A stretch of 64,000 nt of DNA. Source: Zarea fungicola. Its lineage: Eukaryota > Ascomycota > Sordariomycetes > Hypocreales > Cordycipitaceae. The stretch lies in contig FWCC01000140.1 in the NCBI GenBank assembly GCA_900169235.1, forward strand, positions 124,001 through 188,000, written 5' to 3'. The notes below the pieces were generated by a model. That model was not told where the DNA came from. It did no database searches and saw only the letters and a list, made by a program, of their open reading frames with translations. Positions 24,501-35,619 of the stretch are shown one piece after another. The position numbers and the translations under genes were made by a program. Within the stretch, counting starts at the first letter, position 1. Each line of letters begins with the position of its first letter.

Positions 24501-27500
24501 CTTGAATGCCTGACCCTATCCGCTTATGACGTTAATTATTACCGTTTTCTGCCAGTTGTGAAAACGGACCGTCTGAATCGGTATGCTGTAGAGTAACGAA
24601 TCGTGGAGAAGAAAAACCAAGGCAGTCAAGGGCGAAAGCAGCGTCACAGCGTTTCGTCCTTCTCCCTTGCATTTGGCTTGCAGGCTGTCTGACGGCATGT
24701 TTACTTTGTTATTCTTCTTTTTTTTTGTCCTGTGTTTCTTTTTTATTGGTTCACACACAGAGACGTAGGTCACAAACTGTCGACGGCATTCGCAATCAGC
24801 AGGCCGAAAATTCCTTATTCGTCTGCATACCGTTTTTCTTTCTTCCTTGTCAGCCCAGCACTGCATGTCCCAGCCACAGACTCTTTGGTTATGCGTCACT
24901 CGCTGTTATGCAGCAAAGGCGCGGTGTTTTATTTGCTTTTTGGTTACCCTATTTTTCCACACCGCACTGCACGGCATCGTACGACACGCGGAATCCAGCG
25001 CCCATTCAGCTCAATCCCATTCTTTAGCGCAAATCTCACTGAAGCGTAGGTGCCGAATCTGACTGAGAGTCTGAGCGTCAACGCACAGGTAGATTTGGAG
25101 GGCCGCCACAAAAGTCATAGTCATTGACATTATGTATGCTATTTAGTAAACCCCGAACTTTTACCAGGGGTGGCTTTTTTCTTGTTTTGTTCATGCAACG
25201 GTTCGGCATTGTGGTTTTTCAGGCCAATCTATTTGCGGTGTGAAATCAATAGCCTCACCACGAAACGCCACCCCAGCCCTCTCCGTATCAGTTGGTTTAG
25301 TGTGTGCATGAGCACGTTTCTTTTTCGCCTCCTTGTTCCCCAGCCATTCAGGGCCTCTACACTCCAACCAGTTAAGCGCCTGGCCCGGTCCTCCAGGCAA
25401 GCCAGAGTTGTAATGAGGCGTAGCCCGACTTTGGTATTTCCAGATCATCTTGTGACTGGGCAAAGGCATCATGATAGTGGCTAAGCTACCCAATCAACCA
25501 ATGACGGGAGACTACAGACATCCATCGGTTGCGCAAGCTACCAGTAGCCTCGCTCGCCACCATGCAGTGCACGCACCTTCTTGAACAAAGCTTTTGGTGA
25601 TGCAGTGGGGTTTCCCAATCTTGTTCGCTAGCCGAAGAACAATGGGAGGCAAACTATGCATCTGCCTGGGCGTTTCCCGTGAACCAATCAAGTTGTTGGG
25701 ACCACAACACCAATCGAACGGGCTGAGAGTTTCAACTAAAATGGAAAAAAGATTGATATCCATAACCTTGCATGAGTGTATTAGAGAAGGAGGGGAAAAG
25801 AGGAGCAAGTATTGCGGAGAATGATGCATCACTTTTCTTCCAGCCTTTTGGCGTTTCAATAGTGCAGGTCATTATGATTCTGGGCTTGCATGGGCAGGTG
25901 GATGCACTTTTGTTCGCCTTGGACACTTGACACCAAACTGGCGATCTTGCATAGGCTCCTCCTTCACCAGGGAAAGTTTCGAGGATTTTGCTTTTTTGTC
26001 TTTTTTTACACAATGTTCCAGATTCTTTCCTTTGTTCTATTTGAAACCTAGTCAGTCACGGAAAAGGAAAATGCCACGCGAGAATGATAAAGCCACCGGC
26101 GCTATTTCGTTACTTACTTTTTTCTTTTGATTGCTTTTCTTGTCGGCATAATACTGGTGCGTTTGGCTAAAGCTGTTGACATCTATGATGTAACGGTAAG
26201 TTTTGTACCGTAGCCGAAGTGGCATGAGTCGCCGGAAAGCATGTCACCCTTGCATCACGACAACGACTCGTGATCTGAACTCCTTGTATATTGAGAAAAC
26301 GTTGCGAGAAGAAGCGTCCCAATTGCCATAATGAGAAGACACTGCGGGCATTAACTGAGAGGGCGAAACTTTGATGTCGTTTGAAGTTGCCTGCCATGTA
26401 ATTCTGTAGCTGTATTACGTTTGTACACCAAATAACAGAGGTGTTGGGCTGAAGTTGAACATGTTGTACAATGTTTTCGGTCTCCCATGGCCGCATTTCC
26501 TCTTTTTCCCCATCCATGACACAACAGCAATCCATCGCGGAAACTCGTTCACCCTGTTTCCTGTATGCTGTAACCTTTTTGTGCCACCGTGACTCATGAT
26601 AACACTCAGCCTCAGAGAAGTTGTGCTCTGCTTCCGCGGGTGGGAAAACCATGTGTACACTCTCTCACAATGTGTAACCCCCAAACACACCTTGCCTGCT
26701 GTTTGCAATCATGCGACAATGACAGCTTTGTCTTTTACTTGATCTCGGGTAATCAATTGGTGACGTGTTTTCTGCGATCCTCGGTACGACGACCCTCGTA
26801 AACCCTGTGAGAGGGGGAGGGAATCTTGCCATTTACGCCCAAAGTTGTACCAGAATTCTGATCGAAACGATCTTGTGACACGCCATTGAACAGACAAAAC
26901 AACTCAATTCAGCCTCAGATGCACAAATTTAGGGTCCACTGACCCGATAAACATTTCTGAACACTTTGATTCTATTTCCTGCCATATTGGGGACACAGGG
27001 GGTCCAAAGTGTCTTCAGTTAAATGTTGCGGTTGGTGTAGGGTAGTCCAACATGCAACCATCTCGGCCCCCAACATCTCACTCAACTTACAGGTACAAAG
27101 TATCACAAACAAACACATATAACAGCATTATTATTATTGTGACACCAGTAACGAGAAAAAAAAGCTCCGTTGTAAGACTCTCAAACAAATCGCAGCCTGT
27201 AACGCCGCACCGCATAATCTCTGCATCACATGACCCCCCCGTACAATGGAAACACATACCCCTCCGTCGTGCATAGAAGTCAACATATCGGCCAGTGTTC
27301 ATTGCCTGTTGGACAATGATTACGTTGCGGGTTTCACAGTAGATCTCACAGTCTGGAGGTATGCATTAGGTAATTGTGAAAGTAGTCTTGGGACAAAATC
27401 ATGCCGTCGGGTACATGAGTTTGGTATTTGCTGTAAATGGTTTCATTCTTCCCAAAAAAATTTGCTAAGGATGCGTGTGTGGCTTTTTCAATTGCCCCCA

Positions 27501-27629
27501 ATTTCTAACCCTGATAAGAATAACGATCAAACTGACACCCATATCATGCTTGCAAAAAATCTAAAAAAAAGTACTTTGTAAAGCTTCCTCTCTGCTCCGC
27601 AACCCCAAGAACTGCCCCAGGGCAGCATC
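15546..27629. other. Long gene-free interval, 12 kb
   Basis: Upstream of the Ran1-like kinase and downstream of prp4. No ORF carries recognisable motifs, and ORF lengths look random. Poly-T/poly-A runs (near 17460 and 24715) and scattered TACTCCGTA or TACGGAGTA words, common in fungal intergenic DNA, are present. The stretch next to 15.5-16 kb is probably the kinase 5' UTR and promoter. A distant regulatory region or long non-coding RNAs are possible. I see no transposon ends or reverse-transcriptase remains. Confidence 0.5.
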
Positions 27630-30588
27630 CTAACGTCTGCCTGCAGCTCGGGATGTAAAGAATGGATGCTTCAAGGCCTCGGTGGGCTTGATCCGCTTGT
27701 CCGGGTTCAGCGCCAGACACTGCTCCAAAAGGTCAACAAAGTGATTGAGGTCCTTCATCTCCGCATCATTCATCCCGCTGGATGCAGCCATCAGGCGAGT
27801 ACGGAGGTCCCGCGTCGGCTTGACCACCGGCAGTGTTCGGACTGCAGTCTAGAACGGAGAATCATGTTAGCAACCATACACACTATAAAACAAGGGGAAA
27901 TTCAATGTCTGACAGCCACCGCAAATAGCATCCCGACAGGGGGGAGTCAACGTCTGTAAGACGGCCCACGTCAATAGCAAAACCCATCCATCCCCACCAT
28001 TGCGACTTCATCTGTTGCCAAGAATCCATCCGTCGCGGGGCCAAAGAGGTTATGCGGCCACCTGCGACCACCTGCGACCACCTGCGACCACCTGCGACCA
28101 TAGGCGCTTTCGATGAGATTTCACATTTAAACTCAATCGACTGGCTGAAAACAAGTTTCGCCAACGAGTGGGGGATTGGGGCCGTGAATGCAGGGGCTCC
28201 GTAGATGGGCGCTTACGGGCAAGGCTGCGGGCTAATGCAGGTGATGGGCTCAAAATAGAACCCAAGCATATTACCCAGAAACATGGGGGGAAGTGTGATG
28301 TGACGACTGCCAAGACGGGGAAAAAGAAAAAAAAAAGACAAAAATAACCATGTAGAGGGTGATGGAAATAGAAACAATCATGCACGTACCTTTCCGAGTA
28401 CCTTGTCCTGCTCGACGCTGACAAATTGGCCAAGATCATCAAAGTGGCCGGCGGAGAGCTGACCACGCTTGTAGAGCTTTGGTGTTAGGCGGCCGCGAAT
28501 CTCCATAATGGCCTTGAGCATCTGGTTGTTGCTGTCGCCGGTAAATAGAATCTTGCCCGTGTACAGCTCGTACAGTGTGCATCCAATAGACCACATGTCG
28601 ACGCCGTAATCATACGGCATGCCAAGGATAATTTCCGGCGCTCTGTAGAATCGACTGACAAGGTAGGGTGTAATTTCAGTGTGCGCAGTCGCGGCGTCTG
28701 ACCGATCAATGGCTGTTCCCAAGTCGCAGATTTTGAGCAGGCTCCGACTTTCATTGACTAGAATGTTGTCGGGTTTCAAGTCGGCGTGAATGATGCTGCA
28801 CTTGCGCATGTGAGCCAGCGAGACAAAAATCTGATGAGCATAAGTCCGCGTGGCACCGAGGTTGATGCCGACATTGTTGCCAAACTTTCGCAGGACCTCG
28901 CGTAGGTTCATGCTCAGGCTTTCAAACACCATGCACAAGTGCCCGCGGAAGTCGAACGATACTTCAAACTTGACAATGTGTTTGCGGTTTTCCGGGTCGG
29001 CGTCGTTGAGCTTCTCAAGAATGGCAATCTCCGTGTAGCCCACCTTGCGCAAAGCATCGTTGTTTCGTATAATTTTGATGGCAACAGGCGTATTTGTCGA
29101 AGTGTCAAGAGCCTGAACGACACCAGAGAACATGCCTCGTCCAAGCGTTGACTGTATTTGATATCGACCGTTGAGCACTTCGCCGACTCGCATCTTGTAA
29201 TATCCGTCCTTGTCGTCTCCTTCCAGAATACCGCCCTTGCCAGCGTCGCCGACTGCCTCTTCGCCTCCTTTGGCAGTTGGCTTCGTCGCATACTTGTCCT
29301 CGTCAAAGGCATCCGCAAACATGTCAAAGTCGTCATCGTCTTCATCATCGCCGGCGTCAGTTTTCGGTTCCTCGGCCTCCTGTGACTTTTCAACCTCGGC
29401 ATGCATTCCATTTGTCGCGTGGCCGTGGCGTAGTTCGTCGCGTTGCTCGTCCGCCTTCATGTCTGCGGTTGGATCGTAGTCGGCAGCGGACGGGCCGTCG
29501 TCGTCTGTATCTTTCGAGAGTGCGTGCCTGTTCATGAGTGCGCGATCGTCGGTGAGGTCTAGTCTTGCCGGTGACATGGCATCGTGAGAACCTGGTGACC
29601 GGGGCGAGGTAATGTCTGGATAGCGTTAGCAGATATTCATTCCAATGTAATGTATTCTCAACTTACTTGACTGCGGCGTCTGCGGTGTCTCGGAGTCGAG
29701 GGTGCCTTCCGACATGGTAGGCGACGCTGCGCGAATCTTGTCTGTTGCGCCTACCGCATGGAGTAATAACGGCGTAGCGGAGGAAGACTTGGCAAGAAGT
29801 GCTTCGCGCCGTTTGCGACGGCGCTCAATTTCGGCCTCTTCGTCAAACTTCTCCTCATTATCATAGTCGTAGTCAACAGAAGGAGGTTCGCTGGAAATAG
29901 TCAACGCTCCGGTACTGTCCAACTCGGCGAAACGTACTGACTTTGACGCTGTCTCTGCACGATTCGCGGCACCAGAACCCAAACTATCTTTATGTGATTT
30001 AGCATCTCCATTTGTGGCGGGAGGCTGTTGCCTGCCCGTGCTCTGCCTTAACCCAGAACTTGCCCTAGTAGAGTCGGCGTGATCATCATAGTCGAGGCCC
30101 GGATGGCGTCGGCCTGGAGAAGACCGACGGCCATTGCCGCCTCTGTCGTCGTTGTGTGATCCGCGCGGCGAGCGACTTCGGCTCCGGCTTCGGTCGCGAC
30201 TGTACTGGTTGTAGGAGCGGTCGCGCGGGTCGTCGCGATAACGATCTCGGTTCCGCGTAGAATTGTAGCGATCATCTGCATTTCCCCCCGATGACCGGTC
30301 TTGGTCGTCGTAGGTCACCCTCGAGCGTTTGAAGTCATCGCGACCGCCGTGATCGTAACGGGAGTGACCTGACCCTTCGCGCCGTCTGGAACGACCGTCG
30401 TAGTCGTCATGGCCACGCTTGCTGCCTCTTGGAGAGCGGTTTCTACGAGCATCTCGTTCGGGCGAGTCTCGGTCAGGTAGTCTGTCTCGACGGTCAACGC
30501 TGCTTCCTTTTGAGTGCGGCAGTGAAGATGCCTTCAAATTGCCCCCCTTGGCCGACTCAACAATTTCGCCCTCATCAGAGCTCGACAT
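27630..30588 (-). CDS. prp4: Spliceosome-associated kinase Prp4
   Basis: My model joins 30588-29667, 29615-28390 and 27848-27630 (788 residues). The first intron (51 nt) has GTAAGT, a GCTAACG branch and CAG. The second is 541 nt (GTACGT..CTAG). Start MSSSDEGEIVES. The first ~300 residues are RS/RD rich, as in splicing proteins, followed by an acidic stretch with DDDFDMFADAF. The kinase domain starts near residue 458 with GRGMFSGVV. It has the Prp4 signatures HADLKPDN (HAD in place of HRD), CDLGTA, and PYLVSRFYRAPEIILG. The terminal exon supplies TLPVVKPTRDLR and the last helices through HPFF. Prp4 phosphorylates tri-snRNP components and promotes spliceosome activation in the nucleus. The ATG at 30648 region is not used: the frame there opens from a weaker upstream start. 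Confidence 0.93.
28061..28100 (+). repeat. Decamer minisatellite in the last prp4 intron
   Basis: Four perfect head-to-tail copies of CCTGCGACCA, preceded by a partial unit (CCA). They lie inside the unusually long terminal intron of prp4. The repeat generates a spurious minus-strand ORF. Confidence 0.95.
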
Positions 30589-31269
30589 GATGGAAATTCT
30601 CGCGCCACCGCCCTTTCGGGTTCCTTTTAGATGTGGAGCAACGAGCAAGTGTCAGCACGAGAGCAAATACAAGTCAATGTACAACAAGAGTAATGGTCGA
30701 ACCGGTTCAGCGTTGAATCGTCCACTCTGGGGCCATCAGTGTGCTGCCTGGAGACGAGCAATGCAGCGCAATATGACTGATGGTAAATGACGATGGATTG
30801 AAGCAACAGCGATATAGTATGTGCCGCGCCGTGATGGTGCTGCTGAAGAAAGCGCGTTGTCTCCAAAGGCAATGTTTGCGCTGGTGAGGAGGCTGAAGAA
30901 AGCTGCCTGAAGATGTCTGGGGCGAGACGACGCCGCTTTAACTGACTGTTGAACTATGCCCAAAAATGATCCCGTCACTAAAGCGGCATCAAATTCTTAC
31001 TTTTTCTAAACCCCACTTTTACCTAAGCGTTGTCGTGTCACGGCGGTATAGTCTGACCCAGACCGTATCTTAGTGGCGACGGTCTACGAGGCCATTTCGA
31101 TGGGGATTTTTTTTCTTCTGTGAGTTGATCAAATTTGAAGCCAAATCGACGCCCTTGTATTGATCGAATCCTTCCCAACCTTCACAATTCCCGCGTTATC
31201 GATCCATCGAGTCCTCGAGTTACACAAAAGCTTACATAAGTTTTTTTCTGCACGTTACACAAGGTCGAC
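30589..31269. promoter_or_regulatory. Divergent promoter region between prp4 and tma7
   Basis: 681 bp separating the starts of two divergently transcribed housekeeping genes (splicing kinase and ribosome-associated protein). No ORF in it has recognisable content. Core promoter elements cannot be assigned by eye. Confidence 0.5.
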
Positions 31270-31699
31270 ATGGGTGGTGACTCCAGACAAGGCATGTGAT
31301 TCGTTACCGACTTGCCGGGCCTTGTTCTCTCTGCTGGTTGGCTATTGTCCTGCAAGGTCGCAAACAGCAAGGGACAGCGCCCGAATTCTTGCTTTACAGG
31401 CCGCTAACAGGATGTAAACATAGGTGGCAAGGCCAAGCCTTTGAAGGCGAAGAAGAAGGCTGCTGTTGACTACGATTCCGATGACGAGAGACGCATTGCA
31501 GGCGAACGTGAGAGTATGTATTAATTTTTTCCCTCTCGGCGGGTTGAAACTAGAACATGTTCAACTGAGATTGCAGCAAGGCTAACCCGCCCATTTTATA
31601 GAAGCCAAGGAACTCAAGGCCGCTCAGCAAGTTGCTGCCTCTAGTAAGGGGCCTCTGAAGATGGGAAGCCAGGGTCTCAAGAAGAGCGGTAAAAAGTGA
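31270..31699 (+). CDS. tma7: Translation machinery-associated protein 7
   Basis: Too small and too interrupted to stand out as an ORF. The model joins 31270-31276, 31424-31513 and 31602-31699, giving 64 residues, the normal TMA7 length. The protein starts MGGGGKAKPLKAKKK, has an acidic centre (DYDSDDE) and ends KGPLKMGSQGLKKSGKK, the hallmark TMA7 tail. The last intron has GTATGT and TAG ends, and the first uses a GCTAAC branch before TAG. The first coding exon is only 7 nt (ATG GGT G). An alternative donor 3 nt earlier would delete one Gly. TMA7 is a small basic protein associated with ribosomes. Divergent from prp4, convergent with the NLR gene. Confidence 0.88.
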
Positions 31700-31979
31700 G
31701 CCTTTCGAAAACCCAATACGATACAATAAATAATACTTTCTATTTTTCCTGGCGAGAGAGACGCCCACGACCTTTTTGGACTGCATTTGTGCATTCTCTA
31801 TTGATAATACGACGTCATGCTGGATAGCTGCTATCCAGTTGCTTGTAAAACCCTAAAAGGGAGCGAAAAATGACAGACAAAGGCAGGCCATCAATTGGAC
31901 AAGAGTGGCAAAATCTTCTTCTGAAATTCGGGGACTGTAGAGCACTAGGCTGAAGAGAGGCGAGCAAATGTGTAGACTG

Positions 31980-34900
31980 TTATTCAGAACTCGCGCCGTT
32001 CATTTCATGCGCATCTCCCACAATCTCTTGTTCTACACCCGAGATAGTAATATCAGCTGCGGATGTTGTGGAGGGCGCAAAGGTGTCCGTAGAGCCTTGT
32101 CCATCAGTCTCCTCGTCACTGTCAGAATACAACTCCATCAAATCATTCAGGTCTTGAATGGCCGACAGAGTATCCTCGTCGTCTGGTCCAAATGTCTCCT
32201 GACATATGCGGAGTCTCTCTTGTACTAGCTCACGAGTTGCGTCCATGTCCAAGTATATAAGATCGAATAACAGCAACCGCATGTAATCGAGTGTTGTACG
32301 GTCTTGAGCACCGGCAATGCTCCGTCTGAGTTCGAATGCCGTTCTGAATATCTCCACCGACTCGCTGTATTGCTTTTGCATGCTTTGCAAGCGGCCTACC
32401 CAGATCTTCGCTGCCATTGTTTCATCATCGGTTTCGCCATTCTCTGCCAGCTGTATTTTCCATACTTCAACAGAGATCGCTAGGGCTTCTTCAATGCGTC
32501 CCTGCTTGTGGTATACAACTCCCAGTGCCTCCATAGCATCAATCGTCTGAAAATCGCATGGGCCGTACGCAGTCTTGCATCTCACTAGGAGATCGCTAGC
32601 TAGCGATTCTGCTTCGCTGAGCTCTTGTTCCCCAGTAAGGACAGCTATTAAGAAACTTGAAACTCGGATAGCGAGGTCATTGTCCAGACTCAAAGCAGGT
32701 TTCTCAAACGTTTCTCTTAGCAGTTTCTTCGCGTCCTCGTGCAAGCCGTTCATGTATAGGCTTCGTGCCAGATAAAACATACACCACAATGTTTTGATGT
32801 GCTCAGGGCCGTATTGAAGCTTGCGGGAAGCAAGTGCTCTCGTGTACCAATCGCCTGCTTCGCTGAACTTCTGTTGCGAATAAAATACAAAGGCCAGCGT
32901 TTGCTGGGCATTTGCTCGTGCACCATCCAACGATTTCGGCAGCTGCGACATTTGAAGCGCAGTCATGTACATCCTCTCCGAGTTAGCAAGGCGGCGCTGC
33001 GTATAATACATGTATCCAAGCTGACAAGCAGAGTCGAACGTATCCGGATGGTCAGCTCCACAAAGAGCCTGTCTCTGCCGCAGCACAGACAAATGAATCT
33101 CCTCCGCTTCTTCATGCCGCTTAAGCTCTTCGCAGACCTCTGCGTGGTCATGGAGGGCGTCAAATGTCTCTTTGTGATCCGGTCCAAACAAGTTTTTCCA
33201 CTTTTCGACAACTTTAGACTGTAATTCGTAAGCCTCTTCGAATCGTTTCTGCTCTCTGTACACAGTCACTAAACGTTCCATTGTAATAAACACATGTTCA
33301 TGCTCCTCGCCTAGAGTATTTCTTGTTGCTTCTAAGATATACAAGTTCAGGGCCTCAGACTTGTCGAACTGCTCGCTTTCGGCGTATATTACTGCCAAGT
33401 GTGACATGTATGCCAGTGTCCTGGCGTCGGTAACGCCATATTCGGATTTTCCTAATTCTATAGCCTGAGATGCGAGTTCTTCTGCCTCTTTCAAGCGCTT
33501 CTGAAGAATGTATACATCCGAGAGACTTAGCATGGTGGTAAAAGTAAGTCCATGGTTGGGCTCAGCCAGGCTTTTGCAGGCTTCGAGGATGTCGGTAAGC
33601 ATTTTCTCAGCCTCATCTACTTGGCCCAGGTCACGTATTGCCTCAGCGTATAGCTGCTTGCATAGTAATATCTGGGTCTGTTCTTTACGACCTGATAAGG
33701 CTTTTTTGGCAAGACTTTTCGCCAATTCGAAATGGCGCTCATCCTGAGCGAAGCGCCCAAGCTCAAGGCATAGATATAGCCATCCTTCCATGCTGTCTTC
33801 ATTTGGCCGATAGCTTGTGGCAATTTGTGCATGTGTGAAAAGATACCGCTGTTGCGACAGATCCACAGGATCTACTTCAGGAAATGCCGCCGAAACTCGC
33901 TTAATGAAGGTCTGCTTAAACTGCTCCTGTTTCTTAGACGCAGACAACCACCTTTTTGTTGCCAGCTGCACGAGGCGGTGCATCTCAAAATCTTTGCCGT
34001 TGTGACAAGTCGAAATGAGGCAGAATGCGTTGAGTAAAGTAATGTCGTCCTCAAATTGGATAGCAGTATCATTAACGGAACCAGTGTCTGAGAATTCATC
34101 TGCATCGCTGAAGCTATCCATCGAGAAAGATACGGTAAGCGATGAAAAGTCATCCAGCACAGTATTTTGCTCGACTTCTGCGCTGGTGTCAGCGTGTTGG
34201 TTAAGGGGCAAACCCGTCGCTTTTGGATCAGGCCTGATGACGGATTCGGGAATAGACTGATTATCGAAGAAGGACATGAGGGAGAGAAGATCTGCAGCAG
34301 ATGGTTGTACTGTCTGAATATGGTCAAATGACATCTGCCATGATTTCATTACGGCGTTCGATGCAGACCCATCACGACGCAACTCAGCAGCATCGTATGC
34401 AAGGAGCCGCGCAAATTTTCCATCACTTTCGTGTAATTCAGTCAGGTAAGTTTCTGGCGTACAACGGGGCGATCGCATTTGTATGTAGCTCGCCGCCTGA
34501 CTGATTGCAAGCGGAATGTAGTCTAGAGCCTTGACAAGTTCTGCACCGGTCTTTGGGTCCGCCATCGAGCTTGTCTTTTTAGAAAGAAAAGCAATAGCTT
34601 GTTCCGGCTCCATCGGGCCAATCTTGATGATGGTCTGGTAGTTGCCCGCTACTCGAAAAGCGAGGTTACTGTCTCGAGTCGTTATCAGAATGGAGCCGTT
34701 TCTGCTCTGGGGCAAGTAAGTCGCCAGTGGTGTCTGGTCTTTGTCTGCCCCGTAAAATATCTGATCATCGTCGGCGCTATCGAGTATCATGAGCCATCTG
34801 CCATTGCGCTCATTGGATAGCCAAGTGTGCAAAAGTGATAGGACATTGGCGTTCTGCCTATGTCTTCCAGGTAGATTTACAGCGTCAGCAATGGCGCGGA

Positions 34901-35314
34901 AACCCTCCTCAACCCGCGCTTTTGTGCCGGCGTGGACCCAAAACACCCAGCTATCGCAGTGCAACTCCTTCGTCCGATACGCATACTCGATGGCCAGCTG
35001 CGATTTACCGACACCGCCTAAGCCACAAAGTGCCGCCCTGCCGCCTGGTTTTGAGCAGTGCATGGAGATTTGGTCCAGAAGATCGCCGCGACTGATAAAG
35101 TCTGGATCTCGCGAAAATGGCACCAAAGCGAAGGGCGCAGGAGTAGTCTCATCGACTTCCTTTCCAAGTTAGCTTATTCAAGGCCGAAATTTGTTGGAAA
35201 GGGTGTATTACCCTGCGCTTCAGTATAGTTATGAACATGGGTCACAGAACTATTGCCGACGTGGATTCGCGCATTTCCGTCGGCCTTGACGTCGCGAACG
35301 CTGACAGACTCCAT
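31980..35314 (-). CDS. NLR: N-terminal amyloid-like motif, NB-ARC, TPR repeats
   Basis: Two exons, 35314-35212 and 35155-31980, about 1092 residues. Exon 1 begins MESVSVRDV and contains ARIHVGN (residues 15-21), which resembles HET-s-type amyloid motifs. The intron (56 nt, GTAATA..AAG with a GCTAAC branch) keeps frame into VDETTPAPF. The NB-ARC follows at once: P-loop GLGGVGKS (79-86), Walker B LMILD (~156-160), sensor ILITTRDS (~192), PLA, and an MHD-like MHRLVQ near 400-440. The rest is a long array of TPR/kinesin-light-chain-type repeats with alternating ALxxxxxLxG and YGxxHPDT-like turns, ending in an acidic tail. There is no separate N-terminal effector domain. By known biology, such receptors oligomerise on ligand and pass the signal through the amyloid motif. 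The neighbouring HET-S homologue is the obvious partner. The intron model is mine; NB-ARC and TPR are certain. Confidence 0.88.
35225..35281 (-). other. Amyloid-like motif R0 at the NLR N-terminus
   Basis: Encodes residues 12-30 of the NLR (core ARIHVGN, then SSVTHVHNY). It aligns with ARVRIGN and SRVQVGN of the adjacent HET-S homologue: small residue, Arg, aliphatic, polar, aliphatic, Gly, Asn. The second half is less similar to the HET-s pattern, so amyloid templating is an inference. Confidence 0.6.
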
Positions 35315-35619
35315 GACTGCATAGCTGTCTATGCGACGTCAAAATTTGGTGATGTTACACAGAATTTTCCCAATTATATCTTTTCTTGCCGGAAACAAAA
35401 CTCAGAAATAAAATGGATTTTGGAAGAAACGGACCGTAGCGAGGGGAATGCACTATGCGTTGTCCCGTCTGGGCGGTTAGCGGGCCAATAAGACGTGCAG
35501 TTGAAATGTCGCAGCAGCAGGTCCAAAACGGGCTGGGCAGTAATATAATGGCAATCCAAGAAGCCTCTGCATTCTTGCTTTCCTGTCTCTCAATACCATC
35601 CTCCATTTAAAAAACCCCC
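35315..35619. promoter_or_regulatory. Shared divergent promoter of the NLR/HET-S pair
   Basis: 305 bp separate the two start codons, so both genes are probably controlled from one region. On the NLR side, an upstream ATG (ATGCAGTC) lies 7 nt before the main ATG and out of frame; it would give a short overlapping uORF that could limit NLR translation. CA- and T-rich tracts occur, with no identifiable factor site. Confidence 0.6.

Noticed and set aside
15720..27629. Transposon or retroelement in the 12-kb desert
   Set aside because: No terminal repeats, integrase, transposase or reverse-transcriptase motifs seen in any frame.
28050..28466. 138-codon ORF with SQVVAGGRR repeats
   Set aside because: Product of the decamer minisatellite in the prp4 intron.
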